From: Planctomycetota bacterium
Lineage (GTDB): Bacteria > Planctomycetota > UBA11346
Reading direction: 5' to 3'
Length of the DNA: 39,189 nucleotides
NCBI GenBank assembly: GCA_022841245.1
Contig: JALHRW010000022.1
Span: forward strand, 1 to 39,189
The notes beneath the pieces are model-generated. The model was not told where the DNA came from. It was given only the letters and a program-made list of their open reading frames with translations, and did not search any database. Positions 17,041 to 27,380 of the stretch are shown here, one piece after another. Numbering within the stretch: the stretch's first letter is position 1; each line of letters begins with the position of its first letter. The translations under genes were made by a program, and so were the position numbers.

Positions 17041-17586
17041 TCACGCCCAACGCAGCACGTCGGCGAGCGGTCGGCGAGCCGGCGGGGTCGGCGATTCGGC
17101 GGGAGTACCCAACCAAATGGTGCCGACATGGCCTTCGAGCACCGGGTCGGAGCCGAACCACCGCAGCACAGCGGGGTGGGCGAGCAGCGGACTGGTCGAC
17201 CAGAAGGAACCGAACCCAGCTTCATGAGCCGCCAGCAGCAGGTTCTGCACCGCCGCCGCAGTGGCATCGCGGTCCTCGCGCCGCTGCTCCTCGGATTCGG
17301 CCAGCACGCAGGTCACCTGGATGATCGCACCGCAGGCAGCCAGGCGCTCGCAGATCGAGGGCAGCTTGCGCGGAAGCACGGCCTCGCACACCGGCGGCTG
17401 CTGCACGAAGCTGCACAACCGGGCGATCCCCTCGCGGTCGATCGCGGCGAAGCGCCACGGCTGGGTCAGGCGGTGGCAGGGCGCCCAGGTGGCCGCTTCG
17501 ACCAGCGATTCGATGGTGGCGCGCGCAACGGCAGCGCCGGTGAAGACCTTGACCGTGCGACGGGCGGCGATCGCCGGGATGCTCAT
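17041..17586 (-). CDS. Nitroreductase-family flavoprotein
   Basis: The 181-residue product matches the FMN-dependent nitroreductase fold. It has an early Arg-rich RRTVKVFTG, the WAPCHRLTQPWRFAAI segment typical of YdjA-like members, and the C-terminal ATAAAVQNLLLAAHEAGFGSFWSTSPLL helix that contributes to FMN binding. The substrate is unknown. Its ATG (17586) overlaps the TGA of the transglutaminase gene (ATGA), so translation is coupled. A small GC hairpin (17026-17030 with 17036-17040) follows the stop codon but lacks a T tract. Confidence 0.8.
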   Translation of the reverse strand: MSIPAIAARRTVKVFTGAAVARATIESLVEAATWAPCHRLTQPWRFAAIDREGIARLCSFVQQPPVCEAVLPRKLPSICERLAACGAIIQVTCVLAESEEQRREDRDATAAAVQNLLLAAHEAGFGSFWSTSPLLAHPAVLRWFGSDPVLEGHVGTIWLGTPAESPTPPARRPLADVLRWA

Positions 17587-18992
17587 GGCCGCCCCCCGAG
17601 GGATTCTATCTCCCGACCCATCAGGCTGGCGAGGGCGGCGATCATCGCGCCAGCGGTCTTGGCCCCGTCCTGGCCGGTGGACGAACCGAGGCGGAGGTAG
17701 CGGCTGCGCGCTACGCCGGGATAGGCGGCATCGAGGTGGCGCCAACGGCCGTCGATCCAGGCGCTGACCCAGGCGTGCCCGACCCACGCGCCATGATCGA
17801 CCGAGTGGACCACGCCGATGTCGACCCGCGCCGGGATGCCGGCGATGCGCAGGGCGGCGCACAGGAGATTCGCGTGCTCGGTGCAGTCGCCTTTGCGGTT
17901 GCGGAAGGTGTCGAGGGCGGTGCCGTCGGCGGTGGCGAGATCGCGCGTGGTGATGTGGCTGCGCACCGCCAGGCGCAGGTCCTCGGCCAGGTCGAGCTTA
18001 TCGGTCTTGCCGGCAGCGAGGCCGTCGACCCAGGCGCGCAGGTCCGGGTCGTCGATCTCGAGCTGCGGCTCGCGGGCGAGGAACGGAGCCGGATCGGCCA
18101 GCGGGGTCGGCTGCGCCTCGCGCATCACCGAGACGATCTCGGCATTGCGGTTCTGGAACTCGTCATCGGTCACCGAGCCGTCGACCGGCAAGCGATAGAG
18201 CTCGATAGCCCCTCCCTTGGGCGCCGGTCCCTTCGAGCCGACCAGGCCGGTGGCATCGACCTGGGCGCCGAGCAGGGCGACCGGACCGGGCGCCGGCCGC
18301 ACCTCGATTTTGAACAGGGTGAGATCGACCATCAGGCGCATCAGGTCGCCGCGTCGCGTCACCACCGCCGTGGTCGGCACCGGCAGGATGTCGCTCACCA
18401 CGGAGAAGCGCAGGTTGCCGTCCTTCTCCGTGGTGACGTAGGTCGCCGTGCTGCGCACCAGGCAGACGCGGTGCGAGACGAGTTCAAGGCCGGCGAAGTG
18501 GATCGGCTGCGGCTTGCCGTCGGGAGCGGCAGCCACCGCCGCGGCCATCTTCTCCTGGCCGGCGATCTGCCCGAGGATCTCGACCCCCTCGGGCAGGACG
18601 ATCTCCTGCTTCTCGATGCGGCCCAGGCGCGCCACCTCGGCGAAGGCCTTGCCGTCCTTGACCGTGCCGGTGGCGGCAGTGCGCATGCCGTTCTCGTCGT
18701 GGTCGATGCGGAAGCCGGTGATGCGGCCGCGGTCGTCCTCGGCCAGCTCCTGGCGCTGGCGGATCTCGACCCGGAACTCCTTGCCGGCGAACGGCCGGCG
18801 CAGCACCACCGCCATCTCGGCGACGGTCGACCTTCCGCCACCCTCCACCGGGGTGCTGACCAGGTGCAGGGACACCGCCGGCTGGCCGTTGAGATCGCCG
18901 ACGAACCACTGGTCGACCACTTGGGGCGTTTGGGGCGTCTCGCCGGAGGTCAGGACGGCGGCGGCGAAGAGCAGAGCGAGGAGGCGGCGCAT
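17583..18992 (-). CDS. Exported transglutaminase-like (cysteine protease-fold) protein
   Basis: The 469-residue product starts with a likely signal peptide (MRRLLALLFAAAVLTSGE). About 300 residues of beta-rich sequence without a recognised domain follow, then a C-terminal transglutaminase-like core. The catalytic triad is intact: C370 in KGDCTEHANLLCAALRIAGIPAR, H406 in GHAWVSAW and D421 in LDAAYPG. Such domains in bacteria usually act as periplasmic proteases or peptide-bond-forming enzymes; the substrate here is unknown. ATG 18992 puts the signal peptide at the N terminus. The gene is coupled through ATGA to the cytoplasmic nitroreductase, and lies 37 bp after the pseudopilin gene on the same strand. 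Confidence 0.85.
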   Translation of the reverse strand: MRRLLALLFAAAVLTSGETPQTPQVVDQWFVGDLNGQPAVSLHLVSTPVEGGGRSTVAEMAVVLRRPFAGKEFRVEIRQRQELAEDDRGRITGFRIDHDENGMRTAATGTVKDGKAFAEVARLGRIEKQEIVLPEGVEILGQIAGQEKMAAAVAAAPDGKPQPIHFAGLELVSHRVCLVRSTATYVTTEKDGNLRFSVVSDILPVPTTAVVTRRGDLMRLMVDLTLFKIEVRPAPGPVALLGAQVDATGLVGSKGPAPKGGAIELYRLPVDGSVTDDEFQNRNAEIVSVMREAQPTPLADPAPFLAREPQLEIDDPDLRAWVDGLAAGKTDKLDLAEDLRLAVRSHITTRDLATADGTALDTFRNRKGDCTEHANLLCAALRIAGIPARVDIGVVHSVDHGAWVGHAWVSAWIDGRWRHLDAAYPGVARSRYLRLGSSTGQDGAKTAGAMIAALASLMGREIESLGGRP

Positions 18993-19029
18993 GGCATGGT
19001 CGTATCGGCTGGGGCGCGCGGCGGAATCC

Positions 19030-19806
19030 TCACCGCACCCAGGCCCGGGTGGTCGAGCCGAGGCCGCCAGCCCCCATCCCGGTGCCATCGCCATTGCCGT
19101 CGAAGATCGAGTCGGTCGCCGCATCCGTGTTGTTGGCGCTGAAGGCGACCGCGTTGCCGTCGGTCGCCACGGTGGCGGTGCCGACCGGAGCGGTGCGCAC
19201 GATCGCCACCGTGCCGAGATGACCATCGGCGAACACGGCGTTGAGATTGCGGCCATGCGGCGAACCGCTGGCGGTCGGCCGGTCGCTGATCAGCACGCGC
19301 AGGCTCTTGGAGTTGCCCGGTGCCGACCAGTCGTAGGCGAAGGCCATCAGTTGCGGCGACAGCCAGCGCGCCGCCGTGCCGTCATACGATGCCAGACCGG
19401 GGTTGGCGTCCTGCGTCGGCAGCACCTGCGGCGTGGCCTTGCACATGAACACCTGACGGACCAAGTCGCCGTCGCTCCAGGCCGAGAGCAGCTCGAGGCT
19501 GGCCGTGGCGGTGGCCGTGGCATCGCTGCCGGCCGGCGCGGTCGGCGGGTTGCCGGCCACCGTGCGCCCGGCGTTGGTGCCATCGGCCTTGGCGTACCAC
19601 ACCGGCCAGGCGCCGTCGTGCTCGCTGCCGTAGGTCATGGCGGCAAGCACGACCGAGGTCTGGTTGCGGCCGCAGGCCATCTGCCTGGCCTTGTTCATGA
19701 CCAGGCTGACCGCCGGGATGAGCATCCCGGCGAGGATGGCGATGATCGAGATCACCACCAGCAGTTCGATGAGAGTGAAGGCGCGGAAGGATCGTGTGGG
19801 GCGCAT
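19030..19806 (-). CDS. Type II secretion-like pseudopilin with H-x9-DG motif
   Basis: The 258-residue product has a class III prepilin leader (MRPTRSFRA, then FTLIELLVVISIIAILAGMLIP), where a prepilin peptidase would cut before Phe and methylate it. The hydrophobic N-terminal helix is followed by a globular domain with low-complexity Ala/Thr stretches and, near the C terminus, HGRNLNAVFADG. This fits the H-x9-DG motif that marks a large, expanded group of pseudopilins in Planctomycetota, Verrucomicrobiota and Lentisphaerota. A good Shine-Dalgarno AGGAGG lies 6-7 nt before ATG 19806. No other secretion genes are near, so it is an orphan minor pseudopilin of unknown partner. Confidence 0.9.
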   Translation of the reverse strand: MRPTRSFRAFTLIELLVVISIIAILAGMLIPAVSLVMNKARQMACGRNQTSVVLAAMTYGSEHDGAWPVWYAKADGTNAGRTVAGNPPTAPAGSDATATATASLELLSAWSDGDLVRQVFMCKATPQVLPTQDANPGLASYDGTAARWLSPQLMAFAYDWSAPGNSKSLRVLISDRPTASGSPHGRNLNAVFADGHLGTVAIVRTAPVGTATVATDGNAVAFSANNTDAATDSIFDGNGDGTGMGAGGLGSTTRAWVR

Positions 19807-19875
19807 GGTAGGCCTCCTGTCGGGAGCGTGGTTGCGCCCGCCGCGTGCAGCATCATCAGATTGCGCCTCCACAGC

Positions 19876-19934
19876 CATCCCTGCCCATGTGCAGGGATGC
19901 GCAGGACTGCACGCCCATGCCCAGGCCTGCATGG
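19876..19934. promoter_or_regulatory. Dyad-rich stretch between the pseudopilin and ferredoxin genes
   Basis: The 259-bp divergent gap (19807-20065) has no ORF that I can support. It does hold two close dyads: a perfect 9-bp one, CATCCCTGC/GCAGGGATG (19876-19884 with 19891-19899, 6-nt loop), and CCATGC/GCATGG (19915-19920 with 19929-19934). GCAGG recurs between them. These may be operators or RNA structures. No convincing promoter was found on either strand. Confidence 0.4.
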
Positions 19935-20065
19935 ACTGACGACACCGCCACTCCGCCGCCGGTTTCCCCATCCCTCGCGCGCATGGCCTCGACAGGCGTG
20001 GACTACCCCCTTCATTTCCTGCCGCTGTCCTCCATAACCCCGTCTCACCTCTACGGAGAACTGTC

Positions 20066-20236
20066 ATGCCCCACGTCGTCGATGCCGCGAAATGCGAAGG
20101 CTGCGAGGCCTGTGTCCCGACCTGCCCGACCACCGCCATCTCGATGGTCGACGCCAAGGCGAAGATCAGCGAGGAATGCGTCGACTGCGGCAGCTGCGTC
20201 GAGGCCTGCCCGACGCAGGCGATCAGCGCCGGCTGA
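20066..20236 (+). CDS. 2[4Fe-4S] ferredoxin
   Basis: This 56-residue electron carrier was found by reading the sequence directly. It has two cluster motifs, CEGCEACVPTCP and CVDCGSCVEACP, each C-x2-C-x2-C-x3-C-P, arranged as in clostridial-type ferredoxins. Bound to these would be two low-potential [4Fe-4S] clusters. GGAG (20055-20058) lies 7 nt before ATG 20066. The redox partner is not encoded nearby. The 3' end overlaps the end of the convergent HPt protein gene by 14 bp, and no terminator is visible between them. Confidence 0.92.
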   Translation: MPHVVDAAKCEGCEACVPTCPTTAISMVDAKAKISEECVDCGSCVEACPTQAISAG

Positions 20237-21386
20237 TCACGTCATCGCCGCTCAAGGGCCACAGGCTGCCAACCCGCTGCGCGAACGCGTCGCGGGCTGG
20301 AGCCATTTCGGCCACCGCCGCGACGCACCGCTCGTGGTCGCCGTTCCTCGCCGCCTGTTCGATCCGACCGCATATGGCGGAGAGATGCTCGGCGCCAAGC
20401 GTTCCCGCGGAACCGCGCAGACGGTGCGCGATCTGCGATAGCTTGGCGTGCCCACGCTGCTCCAGCAGCATGGGCATCTCCTCCAGGCATCGGTCGAGGT
20501 CCCTGCCGAACGTCTTCAGGATCGACTGCGCGCTGCCTGGCTGGAGCGAGTCTATATGGCGGAGGATCGATGGATCGAGGATGTTGTCGACGGGCTGGCC
20601 GACGCGTTCGGGGCCGTTGCCGGCCGGGAAGCCGGTCAACCAGCGGAGGCAGATGCGTTCCATGTCATGCTGGGAGACCGGTTTGGCCAGGACCTCGTCC
20701 ATGCCTGCCGCGATACAGGAGGCATGGCATTCCGCTTGGGTGTTGGCGGTGACCGCGACGATGGGCAGGCGGACCGGGTTGGCCGCTTCGCGTCGACGGA
20801 TCTCGCGGGTGGCGCTGCAGCCATCGAAATCCGGCATCATCACGTCCATCAGCACCAGCCCGATCCCGCCTCGGGCGACGCGCTCCACCCCGGCATAGCC
20901 GTCGCCACAGCACTCGCAGGCCAAGCCAAGCGCTTCGACCAGGCGCTGCAGGACCATCCGATTGACCTGATCGTCATCGACGACCAGGACGACCCCACCG
21001 GCCGGTTGCCGCTCCGGGATCGCACAGAGTCCGCGTACGGCCTGCGCCACCGCCGAGCGCTCGGCCGGGACCGGCAGGCAGATCACACCAGCCACCGGAT
21101 CCTGCCTTGGGCTGCCGAAGCGGATGACGGGCAGGGTCTCCCTGCCGGGCAGGTTGCGTACGGCTTCCACCAGCATCTCCGCCGTCACGCCGGGGAGATC
21201 GTCGACCACGATGGCCAGCTGCGGCTGGTCGGCGCCCGTACGGCGAAGCAGCGACAGGCCATGGGCGGCGCCCCGCACCGGACGAGGAGAGAAGCCCACA
21301 TCGGCAAGACCGGACGAGATCGCGGCCAGGGCGGACGAGCCGTCCAACACGAAGACAACCGCCTCGCCTGACGCCGGCTGGGTCAT
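20223..21386 (-). CDS. Pseudoreceiver-receiver-HPt protein
   Basis: The 387-residue product is a phosphorelay protein with no DNA-binding output. Residues 1-120 resemble a receiver fold but lack the full acidic pocket. Residues 131-250 form a proper receiver (VVDDDQ, D181 in LMDVMMPDFDG, VTANT, AKPVSQ). Residues 270-375 form an HPt domain with the phosphorylatable His in AHRLRGSAGTLG (H321). It is the last gene of the signalling operon and starts with an ATGA overlap on the receiver gene. The hybrid kinase in this operon ends in receivers and has no HPt of its own, so this protein probably receives phosphate from it or returns phosphate to it. Confidence 0.87.
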   Translation of the reverse strand: MTQPASGEAVVFVLDGSSALAAISSGLADVGFSPRPVRGAAHGLSLLRRTGADQPQLAIVVDDLPGVTAEMLVEAVRNLPGRETLPVIRFGSPRQDPVAGVICLPVPAERSAVAQAVRGLCAIPERQPAGGVVLVVDDDQVNRMVLQRLVEALGLACECCGDGYAGVERVARGGIGLVLMDVMMPDFDGCSATREIRRREAANPVRLPIVAVTANTQAECHASCIAAGMDEVLAKPVSQHDMERICLRWLTGFPAGNGPERVGQPVDNILDPSILRHIDSLQPGSAQSILKTFGRDLDRCLEEMPMLLEQRGHAKLSQIAHRLRGSAGTLGAEHLSAICGRIEQAARNGDHERCVAAVAEMAPARDAFAQRVGSLWPLSGDDVISRR

Positions 21387-21828
21387 GTCCGGTCCATGTC
21401 TTCCCCACCCGCGCGCGGCTGGCGCAGCTGCACGATCGAATCCATCTGTCGCATCCAGGCACCGACCAACGACATGGCTTGGTCGACGGCGCGATCGAGC
21501 TCGGTAAGATCGTTCAACGGCTTGGCCACGAGTGCGACCGCCCCTTCCCGCAGGCAGGCGGTCAGGTTCGCCAGGGAGGCGTAGCCCGTCACCACCACGC
21601 TCCGCGTGATGATACCCCGCTCGTGGATCTGGTGCAGCAGCTCTATACCGTCCATGCCGGGCATCTGCAGGTCGGTCACCAGGACATGGACCCGCTGCCG
21701 GGCGAGGAGCTCAAGCGCCTCGACACCGCTGCTGGCGGTGGAGCACCTGAAGCCGCGACCGCGGAAGTGGATGCTGAGGAGTTGGAGGATGATCTCGTCG
21801 TCGTCGACGAGGAGGATGTTGTTCCCGC

Positions 21829-21832
<4 letters not shown>
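21383..21832 (-). CDS. Single-domain response regulator
   Basis: The 149-residue product is a CheY-like receiver with the complete phosphorylation site: acidic pair in LLVDDDE, D54 in [12 protein letters not shown]82 in VVTGYAS and K104 in VAKPL. A C-terminal extension of about 30 residues has no known output domain. It could be a phosphate shuttle or sink in the operon's relay. Both ends overlap neighbours by ATGA, pointing to coupled translation with the hybrid kinase and the HPt protein. Confidence 0.9.
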
Positions 21833-24007
<2,175 letters not shown>

Positions 24008-24021
<14 letters not shown>

Positions 24022-24892
24022 GCGCCCCCCCGAGCAGGATCCCGGATATCTCGTCGAGCTGCTCTTCAGCAGCCTCGATCAGCTCGCCCAGCACGGAGAC
24101 ATCCAGACGCAGCTCGCGCCAGGCGGCCGGCGCGTAGCTGGACACGGTCGCCTCCCCGCTGCTGCCAAGCCGGCAGGCGCAGACGACAGCATCGGCGATG
24201 TGCACCGCCGCCGAGATCAGCGGCTGGCGCAGCGGCGACCATCGGTGATGGCACGCCACCGGATCGACCAGGGTCGGAGGCAGGCGCCATCTCTCGAGGA
24301 TGGCGGCGCCGGCCTGCGCGTGGTCGTAGCCGATGGTCTCCCCCTCGGACAGGAACAGGGGCATGCCGGTCGCCCGGTGCCGCTCCAGCGCGACACGCAT
24401 GGCCCCCGGCATGTGCTGGAGCATGAGCAGCAAGCCGAGATCGTGCATGACGCCGGCGACGAAGAACACCTCGACGTTGGCCTCGCGCCGGCCAGCGGCC
24501 AATCCGCGTGCCATCAGGCCGCAAGCGATGCTGTGGCGCCAGAACGATCCCATGTCCACCACGTTGGACGAGATCCCCGAGAACAGGCTGATGACGCTCG
24601 ACGCCAGGACCAGCTCGCGCAGCTGGCGTGTGCCGATGATCGAGACCGCCATGCCGACACGCTCGACGCGGCGTGGGCAGCAGTAGAGCGAACTGTTGGC
24701 AAGGCGCAGGACGCGAGCGCAGATGCCCGGATCGAGTTCGAGGATGCCGGCGATGGCATCGGTCGTGGTGAAGGGGCTGCGCACCGCCGCGTCGAGGTGC
24801 TGGTACGTCTCCGGAAGCGAAGCCGGCAAGGCGGACCCGGCGATCAGCTGATCGAGCGGGATGACTCCGTCAGCCGGCACAACCGGATCCAT
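24008..24892 (-). CDS. HDOD-domain signalling protein
   Basis: The 294-residue product is covered mostly by an HDOD domain, a non-catalytic relative of HD phosphohydrolases used in signal output. Typical parts are [13 protein letters not shown], the [19 protein letters not shown] helix pair, the [14 protein letters not shown] segment and a central HDLG ([11 protein letters not shown]). The protein lacks an EAL or receiver domain. Its gene lies second in the signalling operon, overlapping both neighbours, so its activity is likely linked to the hybrid kinase relay; the direct partner is not visible. Confidence 0.88.
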
Positions 24893-25217
24893 GCATCAGC
24901 TGCTTGAGCCGGCGTAGCGCGCAATGCCGCGCAAGCTCCTTGAGGAAGGGATCGCGGAGATCCAGATTGCGGAAGACCATCCGCACCTCGGCCTCAGCCT
25001 GGCGCACCAGGGCAGGATCCACACCGGTCATCTGCCGCGTCGGTTCGCCGACGTCGATCTCGGGTATGCCCCAGGCCCGCAGCAACATCAGATGGCGCTG
25101 ATCGATGATGGTGCCGGCAGGCAGCAGCACCCGGCGGTCGAGTCCAAGGACATCGGCAGCGACACGCTGACCGCACTGCAGCCCGTCCGTAGGCTGGATC
25201 GCCATGCGTTCAGTCAT
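24870..25217 (-). CDS. Small protein resembling the N-terminal domain of HD-GYP proteins
   Basis: The 115-residue product resembles the short module that often precedes HD-GYP domains (DUF3391-like). Its LQCGQRVAADVLGLDRRVLLPAGTIIDQRHLMLLRAWGIPEIDV fits the pattern of two short strands, a leading G.lL..G..i, and a helix leading to a final strand. No HD-GYP domain follows. The C-terminal third is basic and helical. It is the first gene of the signalling operon and overlaps the HDOD gene by 23 bp, so the two may form one functional HD-type unit. ATG 25205 is an alternative start; neither has a Shine-Dalgarno site. The family call rests on pattern alone. Confidence 0.65.
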   Translation of the reverse strand: MTERMAIQPTDGLQCGQRVAADVLGLDRRVLLPAGTIIDQRHLMLLRAWGIPEIDVGEPTRQMTGVDPALVRQAEAEVRMVFRNLDLRDPFLKELARHCALRRLKQLMHGSGCAG

Positions 25218-25292
25218 CCAACAGGGGCCGTATGGACCCGTCGTTCGTGCGACTCGATGCAGGCGCCGGAGGCGGTTGGACGATCACGCCAC

Positions 25293-25321
25293 AGGATACA
25301 TCACACGACACACCGGGTCAA
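25293..25321 (-). promoter_or_regulatory. Sigma70-type promoter of the signalling operon
   Basis: On the minus strand TTGACC (complement of 25316-25321) and TATCCT (complement of 25293-25298) are 17 bp apart, the ideal spacing. Transcription would start near 25286 and leave a leader of about 70 nt before the first gene. No other promoter of this quality lies within the operon, whose genes overlap. Confidence 0.65.
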
Positions 25322-25343
25322 ATCCGGCCGGGAGGTCCCCCCG

Positions 25344-26693
25344 TCACTGCTTCATGAACACATCGTCGACCCACTTCGTCGTCACCTCGTTGTTGACGAA
25401 GCGCGGGTCGCGGATCAGGCGCTGGTGGAAGCCGATGGTCGTCTTCACGCCGTCGAGGTAGTACTCGGCGAGCGCCTGTTCGAGCAGGCGCAGGGCGTCG
25501 GCGCGGTCGGTGCCGTGGACGATCAGCTTGGCGATCATCGAGTCGTAGTTCGGCGGGATGACGTAGCCGGCGTAGCAGTGGCTGTCGACGCGGATGCCCT
25601 TGCCGGAGGGCGGGACATACATCGTCAGGCGGCCGGGCGCCGGGCTGAAGTTGTTCTGCCAGTCCTCGGCGTTGATGCGCACCTCGATGGCGTGGCCCTT
25701 GGGCTTGATGTCCTCCTGCTTGAACGGCAGGGGCTCGCCGGCGGCGACCTTGATCATCAGCGCGATCAGGTCGATGTCGTTGACCATCTCGGTCACCGGA
25801 TGCTCGACCTGGATGCGGGTGTTCATCTCGAGGAAGTAGTACGACTTGCGGTCGAGGTCGTAGATGAACTCGACCGTGCCGGCGTTGTAGTAGCCGGCAG
25901 CCTTGGCCAGCTTGACCGCGTCGAGGCCCATGGCCTTGCGGATCTCGGGCGTGATCACCGGGCTGGGCGATTCCTCGACCAGCTTCTGGTGGCGGCGCTG
26001 CGTGCTGCAGTCGCGCTCGCCGAGCGAGATCACGTTGCCGTGCTTGTCGCCGATGATCTGGATCTCGATGTGGCGGGCGCGCTGGATGAACGCCTCGATG
26101 ATGCACTCGCCGTTGCCGAAGGCGGCCTCGGCCTCGCGCTGGGCCTGGATCAGGCCGGAGACCAGGCTGGCGTCGTTGTGGGCGATGCGCATGCCGCGCC
26201 CGCCGCCGCCGGCCACAGCCTTGATCAGCACCGGATAGCCGATCGAACGCGCCAGCGTGATCGCCTCGTCCTGGTCCTTCACCGGTCCGGTCGAGCCGGG
26301 AACGCAGGGCACACCGGCCTTGGTCGCCAGAGTCTTGGCCTTGGCCTTGTTGCCGAGCGCCTCCATCGACTCCGAGAGCGGGCCGATGAACTCGATCTGG
26401 CAGTCGCGCACCACCTGGGCGAAGTGGCTGTTCTCCGAGAGGAAGCCGAAGCCGGGGTGGATCGCGTCGACGTCGGCCAGCTCGGCCGCGGCGATGATGT
26501 TGTTGATGTTGAGATAGCTGCCCTTGGCCGGGCCCGGTCCAATGCAGATCGCCACGTCGGCCAGCTTCACCGCCAACGATTCGCGATCAGCTGTGGAGAA
26601 GACCTGACAGGTCTCGATGCCGAGCCGCTTGCAGCTCTTGATGATGCGGACGGCGATCTCGCCACGGTTGGCGATCAGGATGCGTTTGAACAT
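25344..26693 (-). CDS. accC: Biotin carboxylase subunit of acetyl-CoA carboxylase
   Basis: AccC carboxylates the biotin on AccB with bicarbonate and ATP, the first half-reaction of malonyl-CoA synthesis. The 449-residue length is standard. Motifs are MFKRILIANRGEIAVRII at the start, HPGFGFLSEN, the ATP-grasp glycine loop KAVAGGGGRGMR, the RDCSTQRRHQKLVEESP loop, and EMNTRIQVEHPVTE with catalytic residues. ATG 26693 is fixed by the family N terminus; no Shine-Dalgarno is seen because heptamer repeats run to within 7 nt of the start. It follows accB after a 139-bp gap. accA and accD are not in the window. Confidence 0.96.
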   Translation of the reverse strand: MFKRILIANRGEIAVRIIKSCKRLGIETCQVFSTADRESLAVKLADVAICIGPGPAKGSYLNINNIIAAAELADVDAIHPGFGFLSENSHFAQVVRDCQIEFIGPLSESMEALGNKAKAKTLATKAGVPCVPGSTGPVKDQDEAITLARSIGYPVLIKAVAGGGGRGMRIAHNDASLVSGLIQAQREAEAAFGNGECIIEAFIQRARHIEIQIIGDKHGNVISLGERDCSTQRRHQKLVEESPSPVITPEIRKAMGLDAVKLAKAAGYYNAGTVEFIYDLDRKSYYFLEMNTRIQVEHPVTEMVNDIDLIALMIKVAAGEPLPFKQEDIKPKGHAIEVRINAEDWQNNFSPAPGRLTMYVPPSGKGIRVDSHCYAGYVIPPNYDSMIAKLIVHGTDRADALRLLEQALAEYYLDGVKTTIGFHQRLIRDPRFVNNEVTTKWVDDVFMKQ

Positions 26694-26700
26694 GGGTTGG

Positions 26701-26824
26701 TCCGGGGTCCGGGGTCCGGGGTCCGGGGTCTGCCCAGGCCCCAATCAGTGCTGCACAGCTTCCGGTGTCCGTGACCGCGCCGGAGTCTCACGCGAGACCC
26801 CGGACTCCGGACCCGGACCCCGGA
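26701..26824. repeat. Heptamer-built inverted repeat between accB and accC
   Basis: The left arm is four exact TCCGGGG units (26701-26728). The right arm carries the complementary unit four times with slight decay: CCCCGGA (26798-26804), CTCCGGA (26805-26811), CCCGGA (26812-26817) and CCCCGGA (26818-26824). The loop has 69 nt and itself holds smaller dyads (GTCTC/GAGAC, 26785-26789 with 26794-26798; CCGGAGTC/GACTCCGG, 26780-26787 with 26803-26810). In the mRNA the arms could pair and cover the accC ribosome entry region. The rest of the 139-bp gap holds nothing else I can see. Confidence 0.88.
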
Positions 26825-26832
26825 CGGTCGGC

Positions 26833-27288
26833 CTAGCCGACCAGGAACAGGACGGTGCCGTACTCGACCGGCTGGCCGTCCTTGACGCAGATGCGCTTGA
26901 TCTGGCCGGAAATGCCGGCGTCGGGCTTGATTTCGTTGAACACCTTCATCGCCTCGATCAGGCAGACCACCTTGGCCGCGTCAATGACGGTGCCCTCGGT
27001 GACGAAGTTGGCCGCATCCGGATTCGGCTTCAGATAGACGGTGCCAGGGATCGGCGAGGTGATCTGCTTCCAGCCAGCCTCTTCCGCGCTCTTGGTCGGC
27101 GCGGCGGCAACCGGGGCCGCGACAGGCGCAGCGACGGGTGCGGGGGCAGGCGCGGCGTGGACCACGGTCTGGGCCATGGCACCGGCTTTGCGCAGCTTGA
27201 TCTTCAAACCCTTGGACTCGACTTCGACCTCGATGAGGTCGTTGTCGTTCATGAGCTTGGTGATTTCCTTGAGAACCTTGGTGTCCAT
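26833..27288 (-). CDS. accB: Biotin carboxyl carrier protein of acetyl-CoA carboxylase
   Basis: AccB carries the biotin that shuttles CO2 between AccC and the carboxyltransferase. The 151-residue product has an N-terminal helical segment, a flexible Ala/Pro linker (about residues 45-65) and a C-terminal biotinyl domain with K115 in the EAMKV motif. ATG 27288 gives a normal N terminus, MDTKVLKEITKLMNDNDL; GGGAG lies about 10 nt upstream. accB precedes accC as in most bacteria. A candidate promoter lies in the divergent gap shared with nnr. Confidence 0.96.
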   Translation of the reverse strand: MDTKVLKEITKLMNDNDLIEVEVESKGLKIKLRKAGAMAQTVVHAAPAPAPVAAPVAAPVAAAPTKSAEEAGWKQITSPIPGTVYLKPNPDAANFVTEGTVIDAAKVVCLIEAMKVFNEIKPDAGISGQIKRICVKDGQPVEYGTVLFLVG

Positions 27289-27352
27289 CTGCGGACATCT
27301 CCCGTAGGGGCTTCGACGGTCAGGCGCTGAGGGTAGGCCGCAGCGGTGCGGA

Positions 27353-27380
27353 AAGCTAGGTCGCACGACGCATGAGTCAA
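27353..27380 (-). promoter_or_regulatory. Candidate sigma70 promoter of accBC
   Basis: On the minus strand TTGACT (complement of 27375-27380) and TAGCTT (complement of 27353-27358) are 16 bp apart, predicting a leader of about 58 nt. The boxes lie between the arms of a 7-bp inverted repeat (GGGTAGG 27331-27337 with CCTACCC 27382-27388), which could be an operator. Confidence 0.5.

Noticed and set aside
19030-19806. Part of a type II secretion or type IV pilus operon
   Set aside because: Neighbours are a transglutaminase-like gene and a ferredoxin; no ATPase, platform or secretin gene is present, so it is an orphan pseudopilin.
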